From Bacillota bacterium (GTDB taxonomy: Bacteria > Bacillota > Sulfobacillia > JAJZIM01), in contig JAJZIM010000009.1 of assembly GCA_021810565.1 (NCBI GenBank), positions 1 through 64,000 on the forward strand: a DNA stretch of 64,000 nucleotides, in the 5' to 3' direction. The notes below the pieces were generated by a model. That model ran no database searches, had not been told where the DNA came from, and was given only the letters and a program-made list of their open reading frames with translations. Positions within the stretch are counted from its first letter, which is position 1. Each line of letters starts with the position of its first letter. A program made the translations under genes and the position numbers. Below, piece by piece: positions 8,939-17,288 of this stretch.

Positions 8939-9277
8939 ATCCAGCCGGAAAGCCTGCCTCCCAGCGAGCAGGAGCTGTTGGAGTTGCACGCCAAGTTCTT
9001 CCGGGGACTGGCGAATCCCCTGCGGCTGCAGATCATCGAGCTATTGCTCGACGGCGAGAAGAACGTCAGCGAGTTGGTGCGCCTCACCGGGGTGACCCAG
9101 GGGCAGGTGTCCAACGCGCTGGCCTGCCTGCGCTGGTGCGGCTACGTGGCCAGCCGCCAGGAAGGACGCTACACCTTCTATCGCATCGCCCACCATCGGG
9201 TCCGCGACCTGGTCCTGGCGGCCCGGGAGATGGTGGCCCTGAACGCCGCCCACATCTACAGCTGCTGCCGGATGTGA
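8939..9277 (+). CDS. ArsR-family metal-sensing repressor, CmtR-like
   Basis: About 112 residues of winged-helix ArsR fold (LANPLRLQIIELLL, then the recognition helix TQGQVSNALACLRWCGYV). The Cys-x3-Cys in the recognition helix (ACLRWCG) and cysteines at the extreme C-terminus (SCCRM) match the Cd/Pb site of CmtR, so thiophilic metal sensing is inferred. The start is unresolved. A strong SD (GAGGAGGGAG, 8924-8933) is followed at the right distance by ATC at 8939, with no in-frame ATG/GTG there. TTG at 8903 lacks an SD; TTG at 8984 has AGGAG 9 bases upstream but removes the N-terminus. No metal pump gene is adjacent. Confidence 0.75.
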   Translation: MQPESLPPSEQELLELHAKFFRGLANPLRLQIIELLLDGEKNVSELVRLTGVTQGQVSNALACLRWCGYVASRQEGRYTFYRIAHHRVRDLVLAAREMVALNAAHIYSCCRM

Positions 9278-9373
9278 AGCTGAGCGTGCGAAGGGGGGGA
9301 TCACCGGGGACAATAGGGGTGGCGCGAAGCCGTTCGCTTCGCCAGACAGAAATCATAAGGGAGGTATGGGGAA

Positions 9374-10525
9374 TTGGCTAGAGGTTTCGCCCGGGTGCTG
9401 GCCGTTTTGGCCGGCCTGGGGCTGATCCTGGGTGTGGCCGCCTGCGGTCCTCCGCCCACGGCGGCGCCCGCCAAGCCGTCGGTCAAGCCCGTCGGCTACG
9501 TCTTCGTCATGAACACCGCGTCCAAGACCATCTCGGTCATCGACCCGATGACCAACAAGGTGGTCAAGACCATCGACGCCAAGGGCATGGTGCTCGCGCC
9601 CTACCCGTCGAACCAGTACGCCACCGGCACCGGCTACGTCCTGTCGGGGTGGAAGAGCAAGCTGTCCATCCTGAAGGTGTCCGGTGAGAACGTGAGCCTG
9701 GTGAAGAACCTGACCCTGCCGGCCAGCGTGACGCCCAATCCCAAGAAACCCGGCACCATGATGCCGCAGCTGGGCGTCTGGCAGGACATCACCTCCAACG
9801 GCAAGCTGGGCGTGGTGGCCGTGCGCGAGGCCGAGAAGATCCTGTACATCGACATGAACCCCAAGAGCAGCAAGTTCGGCAGCATCATCTACACCCTAAA
9901 CACGGCCAATCTGGGGCCAAACGGCGTCGGCGTCGGCCCCTGAGACATGAGCACGAGTCCCGGAGGGACTCACGCTTTTGTGCCGTGCCTGTTCTCCAGC
10001 CAGCTGATGGTGCTGAACCTCAAGACCCACAAACCGGTGCTTACCCCCTCGCCCCAGGCCAAGCCGACCATGGGCACCGTCTCTTGGAACGGCAAGTACT
10101 GGGTGGTCGAGGACACCGCGGGCGGCAAGAACCTGGTCAGCGTCTACTCCCTGGCCAAGAAGACCCATCCGGCGCTCCTGGCGGACTTCGCCGCCGGGAT
10201 CGGCCCGACCACCGACGAGATCACCCCGAACAGCAAGTACGCCTTCGAGATCTCCTCGGGCAACGCCAAGAAGAAGGTCGACGGCTCGGTGGAGGTCATC
10301 GCCCTGGGCGCCAAGCCCAAGATCATCAAGACCATCAAGCTGCCCGGTTTCGGCGACACGGTGGGGGCCTTCTCCCCTGACGGGAGCACCTTCTACGTCA
10401 ACCTCCCCTCGGCCGGCGCCGTGGCCGCCATCGACGTCAAGACCATGTCCCTGATCACCACCATCAAGGTGGGCAAGGGTCCCGCGGGGCTCTTCGCCAG
10501 CACCTACCAGTGGGTCAAGCACTGA
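9374..10525 (+). CDS. YVTN-type beta-propeller lipoprotein interrupted by one in-frame TGA
   Basis: One continuous frame of 384 codons, broken only by TGA at 9941-9943 after codon 189. The TTG start at 9374 has SD AAGGGAGGT. The N-terminus is a lipoprotein signal ending in GVAAC (Cys24). The rest is beta-propeller repeats with YVFVMN...ISVIDP and similar blades, an extracellular scaffold fold. The second half (9947-10525) keeps the frame and shows no decay. An ATG follows the TGA at 9947 but has no SD. It is either a fresh nonsense mutation, a read-through codon, or a candidate selenocysteine codon: a 7-bp hairpin follows at 9955-9971. A paralogue lies just downstream. Confidence 0.7.
9955..9971 (+). 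other. Stem-loop just downstream of the in-frame TGA
   Basis: GAGTCCC and GGGACTC form a perfect 7-bp stem around a GGA loop. The loop begins 18 bases after the TGA and has G as its first two bases, which formally fits the published bacterial SECIS pattern. It may equally be chance in a GC-rich coding region. Confidence 0.4.
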
Positions 10526-10542
10526 GATCACGCCAATGAATA

Positions 10543-10575
10543 GGGGGCCGCTGTTCAGGCGGCCCCCTTCCCTTT
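10543..10575 (+). terminator. Intrinsic terminator after the interrupted propeller gene
   Basis: Arms GGGGGCCGC (10543-10551) and GCGGCCCCC (10559-10567) around a 7-base loop, followed by TTCCCTTT. It separates the two propeller lipoprotein genes. Confidence 0.75.
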
Positions 10576-10616
10576 CCCATCGCCGAATCGGCATGTCAAA
10601 ATCCGGAGGTGTGCGC

Positions 10617-11669
10617 ATGCGCAAGTTCCTGCCCCTGTTGGCCGGCCTCGCCCTCTTCCTGGCCGCCTGCGGCGCGCCCCGCAACGCGGCCATGCCCTCC
10701 CCCGCCGCGGCGGTCTATGTGTTCAACGCCGGCAACGACTCGGTGTCGGTGGTCAACCCGGCCGCCGGGGCGGTGGCCAAGACCGTCGTCATCGGCACCA
10801 CCAGCCGCTACCCCTCGGCCACCTGGGGCGCCTCCTCCGGCTACGTGCTCCTGCCCCACGCCGGCAACCTGGCGGTGCTGCGCCTGTCCGGACTGCAAGT
10901 TACCGATAACCTGCCCCTGCCGGACCCCCACGGGGTGAACTCCACGGAGACTCCGGACGGCCGCACCGCCATCCTGGCCCTGCCCGACGAGGAGCAACTG
11001 CTCTACCTCAACCTGGACCACCGCCGCGGCTACGTCGGCCAGGAGCTGGGCTCCCAGGCCACCGGCAAGATGGGGCCCGCCGGGATCAGTACCGACCCGC
11101 GCGGCGGCTACGTCCTGGTCCCCGGCAACTTCAACGGGAAGAACTGCGTGATCGACCTGGCCAAGCTGACGCAAAGCGCCACCATCTGCACCGTGGGCTC
11201 CCCGGTGCCCCATCCCACCTTGGGCAGCGTGTCCCCCGACGGTCGCTGGTGGGCCGTGGCCAACGCCGGCAGCCCCGGCAGCATCACCCTGTACGACGTG
11301 GCGAAGCCCCGTCACGTGGTGCAGGTGGGCCTGGTGAGCCCCATCCAGGGTCTGGGCGCCGGCCCCTACTTCCCCATCTTCACGCCCCACAGCCGCTACC
11401 TCTTGGCCCTGCAGCAGGGATCGGACAGCATCGCGGTCATCGATCCGGCCACCCTCCAGGTGGTGCGCACCATCCATCTGCCGGGCGCCGACCCCGTCTA
11501 CGCCGCCTACTCCCCCGGAGGCCGCCACCTGTACGTGGCCATGGCCAAGAGCAACGCCGTGGCGGTGCTGGAGGTGCCCCAGCTGCAGGTGCGCGGGCTG
11601 ATCGGGGTGGGTCCGGACCCCGTGTCCGTGGTGGCCGGCAGCTACCGCTTCCTGCCTCCCGCCGGCTAG
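10617..11669 (+). CDS. YVTN-type beta-propeller lipoprotein
   Basis: 350 residues. The ATG at 10617 has GGAGGT 6 bases upstream. A lipoprotein signal ends in FLAAC (Cys18), followed by beta-propeller blades recognisable as AVYVFNAGNDSVSVVNP, SPDGRWWAVAN and DSIAVIDPATLQVVRTI. Such lipoproteins sit on the outer face of the membrane; their ligands are generally unknown. It is a paralogue of the preceding gene, which it matches in order of blades, but here the frame is intact. The stop codon overlaps the convergent fdhE stop. Confidence 0.85.
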   Translation: MRKFLPLLAGLALFLAACGAPRNAAMPSPAAAVYVFNAGNDSVSVVNPAAGAVAKTVVIGTTSRYPSATWGASSGYVLLPHAGNLAVLRLSGLQVTDNLPLPDPHGVNSTETPDGRTAILALPDEEQLLYLNLDHRRGYVGQELGSQATGKMGPAGISTDPRGGYVLVPGNFNGKNCVIDLAKLTQSATICTVGSPVPHPTLGSVSPDGRWWAVANAGSPGSITLYDVAKPRHVVQVGLVSPIQGLGAGPYFPIFTPHSRYLLALQQGSDSIAVIDPATLQVVRTIHLPGADPVYAAYSPGGRHLYVAMAKSNAVAVLEVPQLQVRGLIGVGPDPVSVVAGSYRFLPPAG

Positions 11670-12430
11670 CTCCCCGCCGCCGCGGGAACCTCCGCCCCGG
11701 GCCGCAGGTAGCCCGCCTGCTCCGCCCACACGTCCAGGGGCAGGGAGCGCACCTCGGCCAGGAACAGGTCCTGGTCGGCCTGGGCGGTGGCCTTCAGGTA
11801 GCGGCGGCACCCCGAGCAGGCCAGCACGGTGAAGCCCTCCGCCTGGTGCACCGCCTCCAGGGCCTCCCCGCAGGAGGGACAGCGCCCGGGGCGCACCTCC
11901 CAGAGATGGCCGCACAGGGAGCAGCTGAGGAGGCTGCGCTCGCCCTGCAGCACGGCCAGGCCGGGGGAGCCGCCGCAGATCGGGCAGCTGTCCCGCTCCC
12001 ATTCGCTTCGGCGCTCACCCTCCCGCTCCCCCAGCTCCCGCAGGAAGGGGCGCATGACCTGGGCCAAGAGCAGCCGGAACAGCCCCGGGGAGAACTTTTG
12101 CTCCCAGATGAAGTCCTCCACGTACTCCAGGTCGTTGCTGAAGACGCGCTCCACCAGCTGGGATCCCGCCTCATGCACGCCCTTTTTGATCCGGCTCAAC
12201 AGGTTCGGGCATACCTCCGCCTCCGAGCCCCGGAAATATTCCACGTACCGGTCGAACAGCTCCAGGAAGGCCTCCGGGGGCACCTCCACCCGCATCCCGC
12301 CCAAAAGGGGCAGGTCGGGCGCCGGTTCCCCGGACCAGGACAGGCGCACCGGATAGTCGCGGCCCACCTCCTCCAACCCGGCATAGAAGTCCAAAAGGGC
12401 CTGCGGTACCGTAACGCCGTGCTCCTCCAA
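11666..12430 (-). CDS. fdhE: FdhE-like formate dehydrogenase accessory protein
   Basis: 254 residues. Four CxxC pairs in the C-terminal half (CPICGG, CSLCG, CPSCGE, CSGC) form the rubredoxin-like zinc/iron knuckles typical of FdhE, which supports maturation of respiratory formate dehydrogenase. The TTG start at 12430 follows GGAGAGGAGAGGT. It lies 18 bases downstream of recG on the same strand. No formate dehydrogenase genes are in the window. The N-terminal half is less conserved than the cysteine knuckles. Confidence 0.8.
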   Translation of the reverse strand: MEEHGVTVPQALLDFYAGLEEVGRDYPVRLSWSGEPAPDLPLLGGMRVEVPPEAFLELFDRYVEYFRGSEAEVCPNLLSRIKKGVHEAGSQLVERVFSNDLEYVEDFIWEQKFSPGLFRLLLAQVMRPFLRELGEREGERRSEWERDSCPICGGSPGLAVLQGERSLLSCSLCGHLWEVRPGRCPSCGEALEAVHQAEGFTVLACSGCRRYLKATAQADQDLFLAEVRSLPLDVWAEQAGYLRPGAEVPAAAGS

Positions 12431-12448
12431 GCTTGACCTCTCCTCTCC

Positions 12449-14452
12449 TTAGCCCCGCCGGGGCAGGGCCGCCGCCGCGGGTTCCAGCCCCTCGGCCAGC
12501 TGGGCCTCCTCCCGCGCCTCCAGCAACAGGTCCGCATCCCGCAGCGGGTCCGCCACCACCAGGTCCGGCAGGCCGTGCTGGCGGGTGCCGAAGAACTCCC
12601 CCGGGCCGCGCGCCTTGAGATCCGCCTCGGCCACCGCGAAGCCGTCGGTGAGCCCGGCCAGGGTGCTCAGCCGCTCCCTGGCCTCGGGAGTGCCCTTGCC
12701 CTCCAAGAGCAGGCAATAGCCCGGGGCGTCCCCCCGGCCCACCCGGCCGCGCAACTGGTGCAGCTGCGCCAGCCCGAAGCGCTCCGCCCCCTCCACCACC
12801 ATCACCGTGGCCTCGGGCACGTCCATCCCCACCTCGATGACGGTGGTGGCCACCAGGATCCGCTGGCGACCCGTGCGGAACTCCTCCATCACCGCCTCGC
12901 GCTCCCGAAACGGCATGCGCCCGTGCACCAGACCGACCCCGTCGCCGGCGAAACGCCGCCTGAGCTGGTCGGCCAGCTGCGCCGCCGCCCGGGCCGCCAT
13001 GGCCTCGGACTCCTCGATCAGCGGACACACCACGTAGGCCAGGTGACCGGCGCCCACCTGCCGCTCCAAGAAGCCGTAGGCCTCCTCCCGCCGATTCCGC
13101 TCCAGGAAGAAGGTCTTCACCGGCCGTCGTCCCGGGGGCAGCGAGTCGATGAGGGACACGGCCATGTCCCCGTAGAGCGTCAGGATCAGGGTGCGGGGAA
13201 TGGGCGTGGCGGTCATCACCAACAGGTCCGGCCGCTCCCCCTTCTCCGGCAGGAGTTCGCGCTGACGCACCCCGAAGCGATGCTGCTCGTCGATTACCGC
13301 CAGAGCCAACCGGGCGAAGCGCACCCCCTCCTGCACCAGGGCGTGGGTGCCCACCACCACCCCGGCTTCCCCCGCCGCCAGGCGCTCCTGCACCGCCTCG
13401 CGCTCCCGTTTCGGCTGCCCGCCGGTGAGCAGGTCCAGGCGCACCCCCAAAGGCTCCACCAGACGCCGCAGGTTGGCGGCATGCTGCTCGGCCAACAGCT
13501 CGGTGGGCACCATCAAGGCCCCCTGGTGGCCCGCCTCCACCGCCCGCAGCAAGGCGGCCGCGGCCACCACCGTCTTGCCCGAGCCCACGTCCCCCTGCAG
13601 CAGGCGATACATGGGCTCCGGTCGCTCCAGATCGGCCCAAATCTCCTCCAGGGAGCGGCGCTGGCCCGCGGTCAGGGCGAAGGGCAGCCGCTCCAGCATG
13701 GCTCGGGTCAACGCCCCCGGCGGACCGTAGCGCAGCCCCTTGACCACCCCCGCGCGCTCGCGGCGACCAGCCGCCAAGGCCTTTTGCATCCCAAACAGCT
13801 CGTCGAAGGCCAGCCGCCGCCGGGCCGCCTCCAAGTCCAGGAAGTCCGCCGGGAAATGGATGCCGCGCAGGGCCCGCTGCAGGGACACCAGGCTCCGCCG
13901 GGAGCGCAGTTCCTCAGGCAGGGGGTCCTCGACCACGGCGCCCCCGTCCTCCAGCACCTGCCACACCAGACGGCGCATGCCGCGCTGGTTCAGCCCCTCG
14001 GTGAGCCGGTACACGGGTACCATCCGCCCCACCTGCAACAGGTCGCCCCCCTCCAACACCTCGTACTCCGGGTTTTGCACCTGCAGCTCCCGGTAGCGCC
14101 ACTGGGCGGTGCCGAAGGCCACCAGTTCCCGACCCGGCGCCGCATCCCGCAGGCGCCAGGGCTGGTTGAACCACACCAGGCGCACCCGGCCGGTGCCGTC
14201 CTCCAGGACCGCCTGGCTGATGACCAGACCGGCCCGGGGGCGCAGCTCCCGCTGGTCCACCACCCGCCCCCTAAAGGTGGTGGCCTGCCCGACGGCCAGT
14301 TGCCCCAGGGGAGCGATGCTGCGCCGGTCCTCGTGGCGGCGGGGGCAGTAGCGCAGGAGGTCGCCCACGGTGCGGATCCCCAGCCGGGCCAAAAGCGCCG
14401 CCCGGCCCGGTCCCACCCCCCTCAGGTAGCGCACCTCCCGCTCCAGCTCCAT
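12449..14452 (-). CDS. recG: ATP-dependent DNA helicase RecG
   Basis: 667 residues, close to standard RecG. An N-terminal wedge/OB domain (helix-hairpin-helix GVGPGRAALLARLGI near residue 11) precedes the helicase core with LLQGDVGSGKT (Walker A) and VIDEQHRFGVRQ (DEQH box). The C-terminal helicase half contains GRVGRGDAPGYCLLL. RecG remodels stalled forks and branched DNA. The start at 14452 sits 2 bases after asp23; longer upstream frames cross asp23 and are discarded. The recG-asp23-rpmB neighbourhood is typical of Bacillota, here with rpmB divergent and no yloV/DAK gene. Confidence 0.95.
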   Translation of the reverse strand: MELEREVRYLRGVGPGRAALLARLGIRTVGDLLRYCPRRHEDRRSIAPLGQLAVGQATTFRGRVVDQRELRPRAGLVISQAVLEDGTGRVRLVWFNQPWRLRDAAPGRELVAFGTAQWRYRELQVQNPEYEVLEGGDLLQVGRMVPVYRLTEGLNQRGMRRLVWQVLEDGGAVVEDPLPEELRSRRSLVSLQRALRGIHFPADFLDLEAARRRLAFDELFGMQKALAAGRRERAGVVKGLRYGPPGALTRAMLERLPFALTAGQRRSLEEIWADLERPEPMYRLLQGDVGSGKTVVAAAALLRAVEAGHQGALMVPTELLAEQHAANLRRLVEPLGVRLDLLTGGQPKREREAVQERLAAGEAGVVVGTHALVQEGVRFARLALAVIDEQHRFGVRQRELLPEKGERPDLLVMTATPIPRTLILTLYGDMAVSLIDSLPPGRRPVKTFFLERNRREEAYGFLERQVGAGHLAYVVCPLIEESEAMAARAAAQLADQLRRRFAGDGVGLVHGRMPFREREAVMEEFRTGRQRILVATTVIEVGMDVPEATVMVVEGAERFGLAQLHQLRGRVGRGDAPGYCLLLEGKGTPEARERLSTLAGLTDGFAVAEADLKARGPGEFFGTRQHGLPDLVVADPLRDADLLLEAREEAQLAEGLEPAAAALPRRG

Positions 14453-14454
14453 CC

Positions 14455-14820
14455 TCAGGCCTCCTTGGGGGCGCCGTAGGCGGTGACCCGCACCTTGCGC
14501 ACCGGGATCCCCGTGGCGTCCTCCACACCGCGGCGCACCCACTCCACCAGGGCGTCCCCCAGGTCGGCCAGGCGCACCCCGTCCTCCAGACGGACCCGCA
14601 GGAAGACGTTGGCCCGGCCGTCCTCCAGCTCCACCCGCACCCCCCGGGTGGGGGATTCCCGCCCGACGATCCGCCGACGCGGCACCATCCCGGCCACCCC
14701 GTCGAACTGGCGGGCCAAAAGGCCGGCCACCGAGGCCACCAACTCCTCGGTGATGGTGATGTTGCCGAGCGGCGTGGCGAACTGCTGCGGCAGGGCTCTC
14801 CCCCCCTCTCTCGCCCCCAT
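14455..14820 (-). CDS. Asp23/Gls24 family (YloU-like) envelope stress protein
   Basis: About 121 residues with the Asp23 core: TPLGNITITEELVASVAGLLA, then a VxVRVRLEDGV-type strand and a C-terminal NxxVRKVRVTAYG-like end. In Bacillota these proteins associate with the membrane face and are encoded between rpmB and recG, as here. The ATG at 14820 is chosen as the first Met before the conserved region; no good SD precedes it, so the start is uncertain. It is cotranscribed with recG (2-base gap). Confidence 0.82.
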   Translation of the reverse strand: MGAREGGRALPQQFATPLGNITITEELVASVAGLLARQFDGVAGMVPRRRIVGRESPTRGVRVELEDGRANVFLRVRLEDGVRLADLGDALVEWVRRGVEDATGIPVRKVRVTAYGAPKEA

Positions 14821-14854
14821 TATGCCGCATCGGCCGTCGCGGGGCAAGCCGACC

Positions 14855-14883
14855 TTGCCAGCAGAGCCCCGCTATGGTAGAAT
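14855..14883 (+). promoter_or_regulatory. Sigma-A promoter of rpmB
   Basis: TTGCCA at 14855-14860 and TAGAAT at 14878-14883 with 17 bases between them, ending 24 bases before the rpmB ATG. It lies in the divergent rpmB/asp23 intergenic region. Confidence 0.65.
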
Positions 14884-14907
14884 GAGCACCGTGCTCAGGG
14901 AGGAGGG

Positions 14908-15105
14908 ATGAAGTTGGCACGTCGCTGCGACATCTGCGGCAAGGGAACGGGGAACGGCCACCTGGTGGCCCACTGCAACATCAAGACCAACCGCCGCTGG
15001 CATCCCAACCTCCAAGAGGTGCGGGCCATGGTGGACGGTCGGGTGCGCCGCCTCCATGTGTGCACCCGCTGTCTGCGCTCGGGACGAGTGCAGCGGGCGG
15101 TCTAG
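14908..15105 (+). CDS. rpmB: 50S ribosomal protein L28
   Basis: 65 residues, matching bL28. This is the zinc-binding form with two CxxC pairs, RRCDICGKGT near residue 7 and CTRCLRSG near 51. ATG with SD GGGAGGAGGG. It is a single-gene transcript with its own promoter and a hairpin terminator downstream. Confidence 0.95.
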   Translation: MKLARRCDICGKGTGNGHLVAHCNIKTNRRWHPNLQEVRAMVDGRVRRLHVCTRCLRSGRVQRAV

Positions 15106-15120
15106 ACTCAGCCGATCTTC

Positions 15121-15152
15121 AAGAGGGATCCCCCCGAGGGATCCCTCTTCTC
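15121..15152 (+). terminator. Terminator hairpin after rpmB
   Basis: A perfect 12-bp stem, AAGAGGGATCCC with GGGATCCCTCTT, around a 5-base loop (15121-15149), followed by CTCG rather than a clean T tract. It is strong as a hairpin and weaker as a rho-independent terminator. Confidence 0.6.
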
Positions 15153-15369
15153 GTACCGGAGGTTCAGCATCGGCGATGAAGCGCGAGGCTCCGCTCCGGA
15201 GGGGGGATGCCCCGGGGAGGCTCACGGCCTGCCGCGCCTCCCTGCGGGGACTGAGCATGACGCCCAGGGAATTCGTGTCCCTTCGATCCGCATCCTTCCT
15301 CCCAAGGTTGAGCGCGAAAGGCCTTGCGTCTTATATGTGGCGACATTACAGCTATGACATAGGAGCTGC
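15153..15369. other. Intergenic stretch before the HD-GYP remnant
   Basis: About 220 bases after the rpmB terminator. I see no gene, promoter or repeat in it. It may be decayed upstream sequence of the HD-GYP remnant. Confidence 0.4.
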
Positions 15370-15585
15370 GAGGAGATACCCGTGTTCGCCCGCATCCTGG
15401 CCGTGGTCGACGCGTACGACGCCGTGATCTCGGAGCGCAGCTATCACCCGCCGCGCCCGCCAGCGGAAGCCGTTGAGCATATCCGGGACCAGGCCGGTGC
15501 CCATTTCGACCCAGAGGTGGCGGACATGTTCCTGGATGCCTTGGCCAAGGAGGCGGATGCCGGCGGCCACCTTAAGGTGGTATAA
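15370..15585 (+). pseudogene. C-terminal remnant of an HD-GYP phosphodiesterase
   Basis: The frame reads EEIPVFARILAVVDAYDAV, then SERSYHPPRPP and HFDPEVADMF, exactly the last third of an HD-GYP domain. Compare IPEGARILAVADAFDAM in the intact protein at 23686-24846. The HD, HHE and GYP residues are absent and upstream sequence does not continue the domain, so it cannot be a phosphodiesterase. A GTG at 15382 has GAGGAG nearby, but this is simply codon sequence of the old gene. It overlaps the promoter of the next gene. Confidence 0.7.
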
Positions 15586-15586
15586 T
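15578..15586 (+). promoter_or_regulatory. Extended -10 promoter of the MNT-HEPN gene
   Basis: TGG-TATAAT at 15578-15586 is a consensus extended -10. No convincing -35 is seen 17 bases upstream. Transcription would start near 15593, right at the SD, giving a leader of only about 12 bases. Confidence 0.55.
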
Positions 15587-15604
15587 GTTCGCGGAGGTGG
15601 AACC

Positions 15605-16351
15605 ATGGCCGTCGTGGCGGATCAGAAAAGGGAAACGGTGCTTCAGTCGCTTGCCGACACGGTGCGGGCTGTGGATCCCCATGTTCGTGATGCGGTGCTC
15701 ATCGGCTCCGCCGTCTATGCCCCAGACCTGGCCCGAGACTACGATTTGGTGGTTACAACCGCTTCTCAAGAACATCTTGAGGCTATTCTGTTTGACACGC
15801 TCAATGAGGTGTCGGACAGGCCGGTTGACCTTATCTTGCGGCATCCGGGTGAAGATATGGGCGACTTGGCCAAGGCGGTCCTGGCTGGTTTGGTTCTTTT
15901 GGGCAATGGCGAAACCATTCAGGAGGCAGAGATGTTTTTGGGCGAAGGGAGTGAGATGGTGAATTCGTTCAAGGAAGCAGAGGGGTCCATTGCGGCTGCC
16001 GAAATGAACCTGAGGGCGGCCGAGGTGACCATCGACCCTGGCACTAAAGATAGGCTGTACAAGATAGCATTTGACGAGCTGTTCCATGCGGCACGCAATG
16101 CTGCCCAAGCGTTCCTCGGGCGGAAGGGAACGCGCTGGGGCGGAATTGCAAGAGACTTGCCTGCTCCGCTTGATCAACAGTTCAGGGAGATGATCACCAT
16201 TTTGCACGTCAAATTCTTCTACGACGGCAAGTATCCTGCGGATACGGAGGCTGCCGCAAGACAGTTTGATCAGTTGAAGAAGAGGGTGGAGTCCTTCATC
16301 GGTGAGTTGCAACAACGAACTTTAGATCGCGATAACGAGCCAGAACGCTGA
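15605..16351 (+). CDS. Nucleotidyltransferase-HEPN fusion protein (MNT-HEPN type)
   Basis: 248 residues. The N-terminal half is a minimal nucleotidyltransferase: LIGSAVYAP (Gly34-Ser35) followed by the acidic pair DYD (45-47). The C-terminal half (about 115-240) is helical and HEPN-like (KIAFDELFHAARNAAQAF, then FREMITILHVKFFYDGKY). An R-x6-H is present, but I cannot confirm it as the RNase site. MNT and HEPN are usually two genes of a toxin-antitoxin pair in which the MNT AMPylates the HEPN toxin; here they form one chain. ATG with SD GGAGGTGG. Its base composition is visibly lower in GC than neighbours, suggesting transfer. Confidence 0.7.
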   Translation: MAVVADQKRETVLQSLADTVRAVDPHVRDAVLIGSAVYAPDLARDYDLVVTTASQEHLEAILFDTLNEVSDRPVDLILRHPGEDMGDLAKAVLAGLVLLGNGETIQEAEMFLGEGSEMVNSFKEAEGSIAAAEMNLRAAEVTIDPGTKDRLYKIAFDELFHAARNAAQAFLGRKGTRWGGIARDLPAPLDQQFREMITILHVKFFYDGKYPADTEAAARQFDQLKKRVESFIGELQQRTLDRDNEPER

Positions 16352-16434
16352 GGACCACAGAAGCCGCTCGGAAGATCCCTTCCGGACCCTGATCGGAATG
16401 TTCGGCCAGGGGCCCTCGGATGGGGCGGAACAGC

Positions 16435-16662
16435 ATGACCGCTAAATCTACTGAACGAAAGAGCGTGACTAATATTCTGCTGGACACGGGCGCCTTCGTC
16501 GCCCTGGCCGACCAGCGGGACGACCTGCATTCTCGTGCCGTGCAGGTCTACGCAGCATTGCCGCCGCCATGTCGTCGGTTGACTACCCGGGCGATGGTAG
16601 CAGAGGTCTATACTTTCATGCGACATAATCAGGGGGCAACGGCAGCCCAGGAAAAGCCCTGA
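16435..16662 (+). pseudogene. PIN-domain (VapC-like) toxin, truncated
   Basis: About 75 codons give a PIN N-terminus: NILLDTGAFVALADQRDD holds the first catalytic aspartate, followed by LTTRAMVAEVYTFMRHNQG with the usual glutamate. A complete PIN toxin has about 130 residues; here the frame ends just after this point and no continuation was recognised in other frames over the next 60 bases. No antitoxin is upstream. Probably inactive. Confidence 0.6.
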
Positions 16663-16727
16663 AAGGCGACCTGAAGATGGAGCCTCGGGCGAACCTGCTC
16701 CTGCCCAGAGGGGGGAGGTAGCTGGAT

Positions 16728-17288
16728 TCAGATCCAGCCCAGCTTCTGACCCAGGAAGAACAGTCCGGTGAGGGCCAGCACCACCCCCGCCCAGCGCTCG
16801 GCTCCCTGCTCCACCCGCGTCCCCAGGCGCCGCCCGAACTCCAGCCCCAACACGGTGAGCGCGAAGGCCGTCCCGCCGATCACCGCCAGGGAGAGCGCCA
16901 GCGGCAGCCCCAAGATCCCCAAGGTGAAACCCACCGCCAGGGCGTCCAGGCTGACCGAGAGGGAGGCCAAGAGGAGACCCGCGCCCCGGGTCAGATCCGG
17001 CCCGACGGCGTCCTCCCGACGCGGGCTCGCGGCCATGTACGCGCCGAGCACCACCAAGGCCGCGAAGCCCAGGTAGGCCGCCGCATCCCCCAGTCTGGCC
17101 CCCAGCACCCGCCCTATCCCCAGCCCCAGCGCCGGCATCAGCACCTGGAACGCTCCGAAGCTCAGCCCCACCTTCCAGCGGGTCCGGGCATCGGCCCCCT
17201 TGATCCCGATGCCCACCGCCACCGAGAAGGCGTCCAGCCCCAGGGAGACCGCCAGCACCAAGAGCTTGGCCGCGGTGGCCAGGAGCAT
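16728..17288 (-). CDS. mntP: MntP-like manganese efflux pump
   Basis: 186 residues with six hydrophobic segments in two repeats, each with the conserved acidic motif (SLGLDAFSVAVGIG near residue 14 and SVSLDALAVGFTLG near 110). MntP proteins export Mn2+. The ATG shares one base with the upstream gtrA-like stop (TGATG). No manganese riboswitch was noticed upstream, so expression follows the glycosyltransferase genes. Confidence 0.88.
   Translation of the reverse strand: MLLATAAKLLVLAVSLGLDAFSVAVGIGIKGADARTRWKVGLSFGAFQVLMPALGLGIGRVLGARLGDAAAYLGFAALVVLGAYMAASPRREDAVGPDLTRGAGLLLASLSVSLDALAVGFTLGILGLPLALSLAVIGGTAFALTVLGLEFGRRLGTRVEQGAERWAGVVLALTGLFFLGQKLGWI

Noticed and set aside
9947-10525. Second propeller half as an independent gene starting at ATG 9947
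   Set aside because: There is no SD, no signal peptide, and it is in the same frame directly after the TGA; it is one interrupted gene.
12575-14479. 634-codon plus-strand frame opposite recG
   Set aside because: It is the antisense shadow of recG; composition is biased (His, Gln, Pro) and no domain is visible.
16728-17288. Manganese riboswitch (yybP-ykoY) control of mntP
   Set aside because: mntP is translationally coupled to the upstream gene and there is no leader in which the riboswitch could sit.
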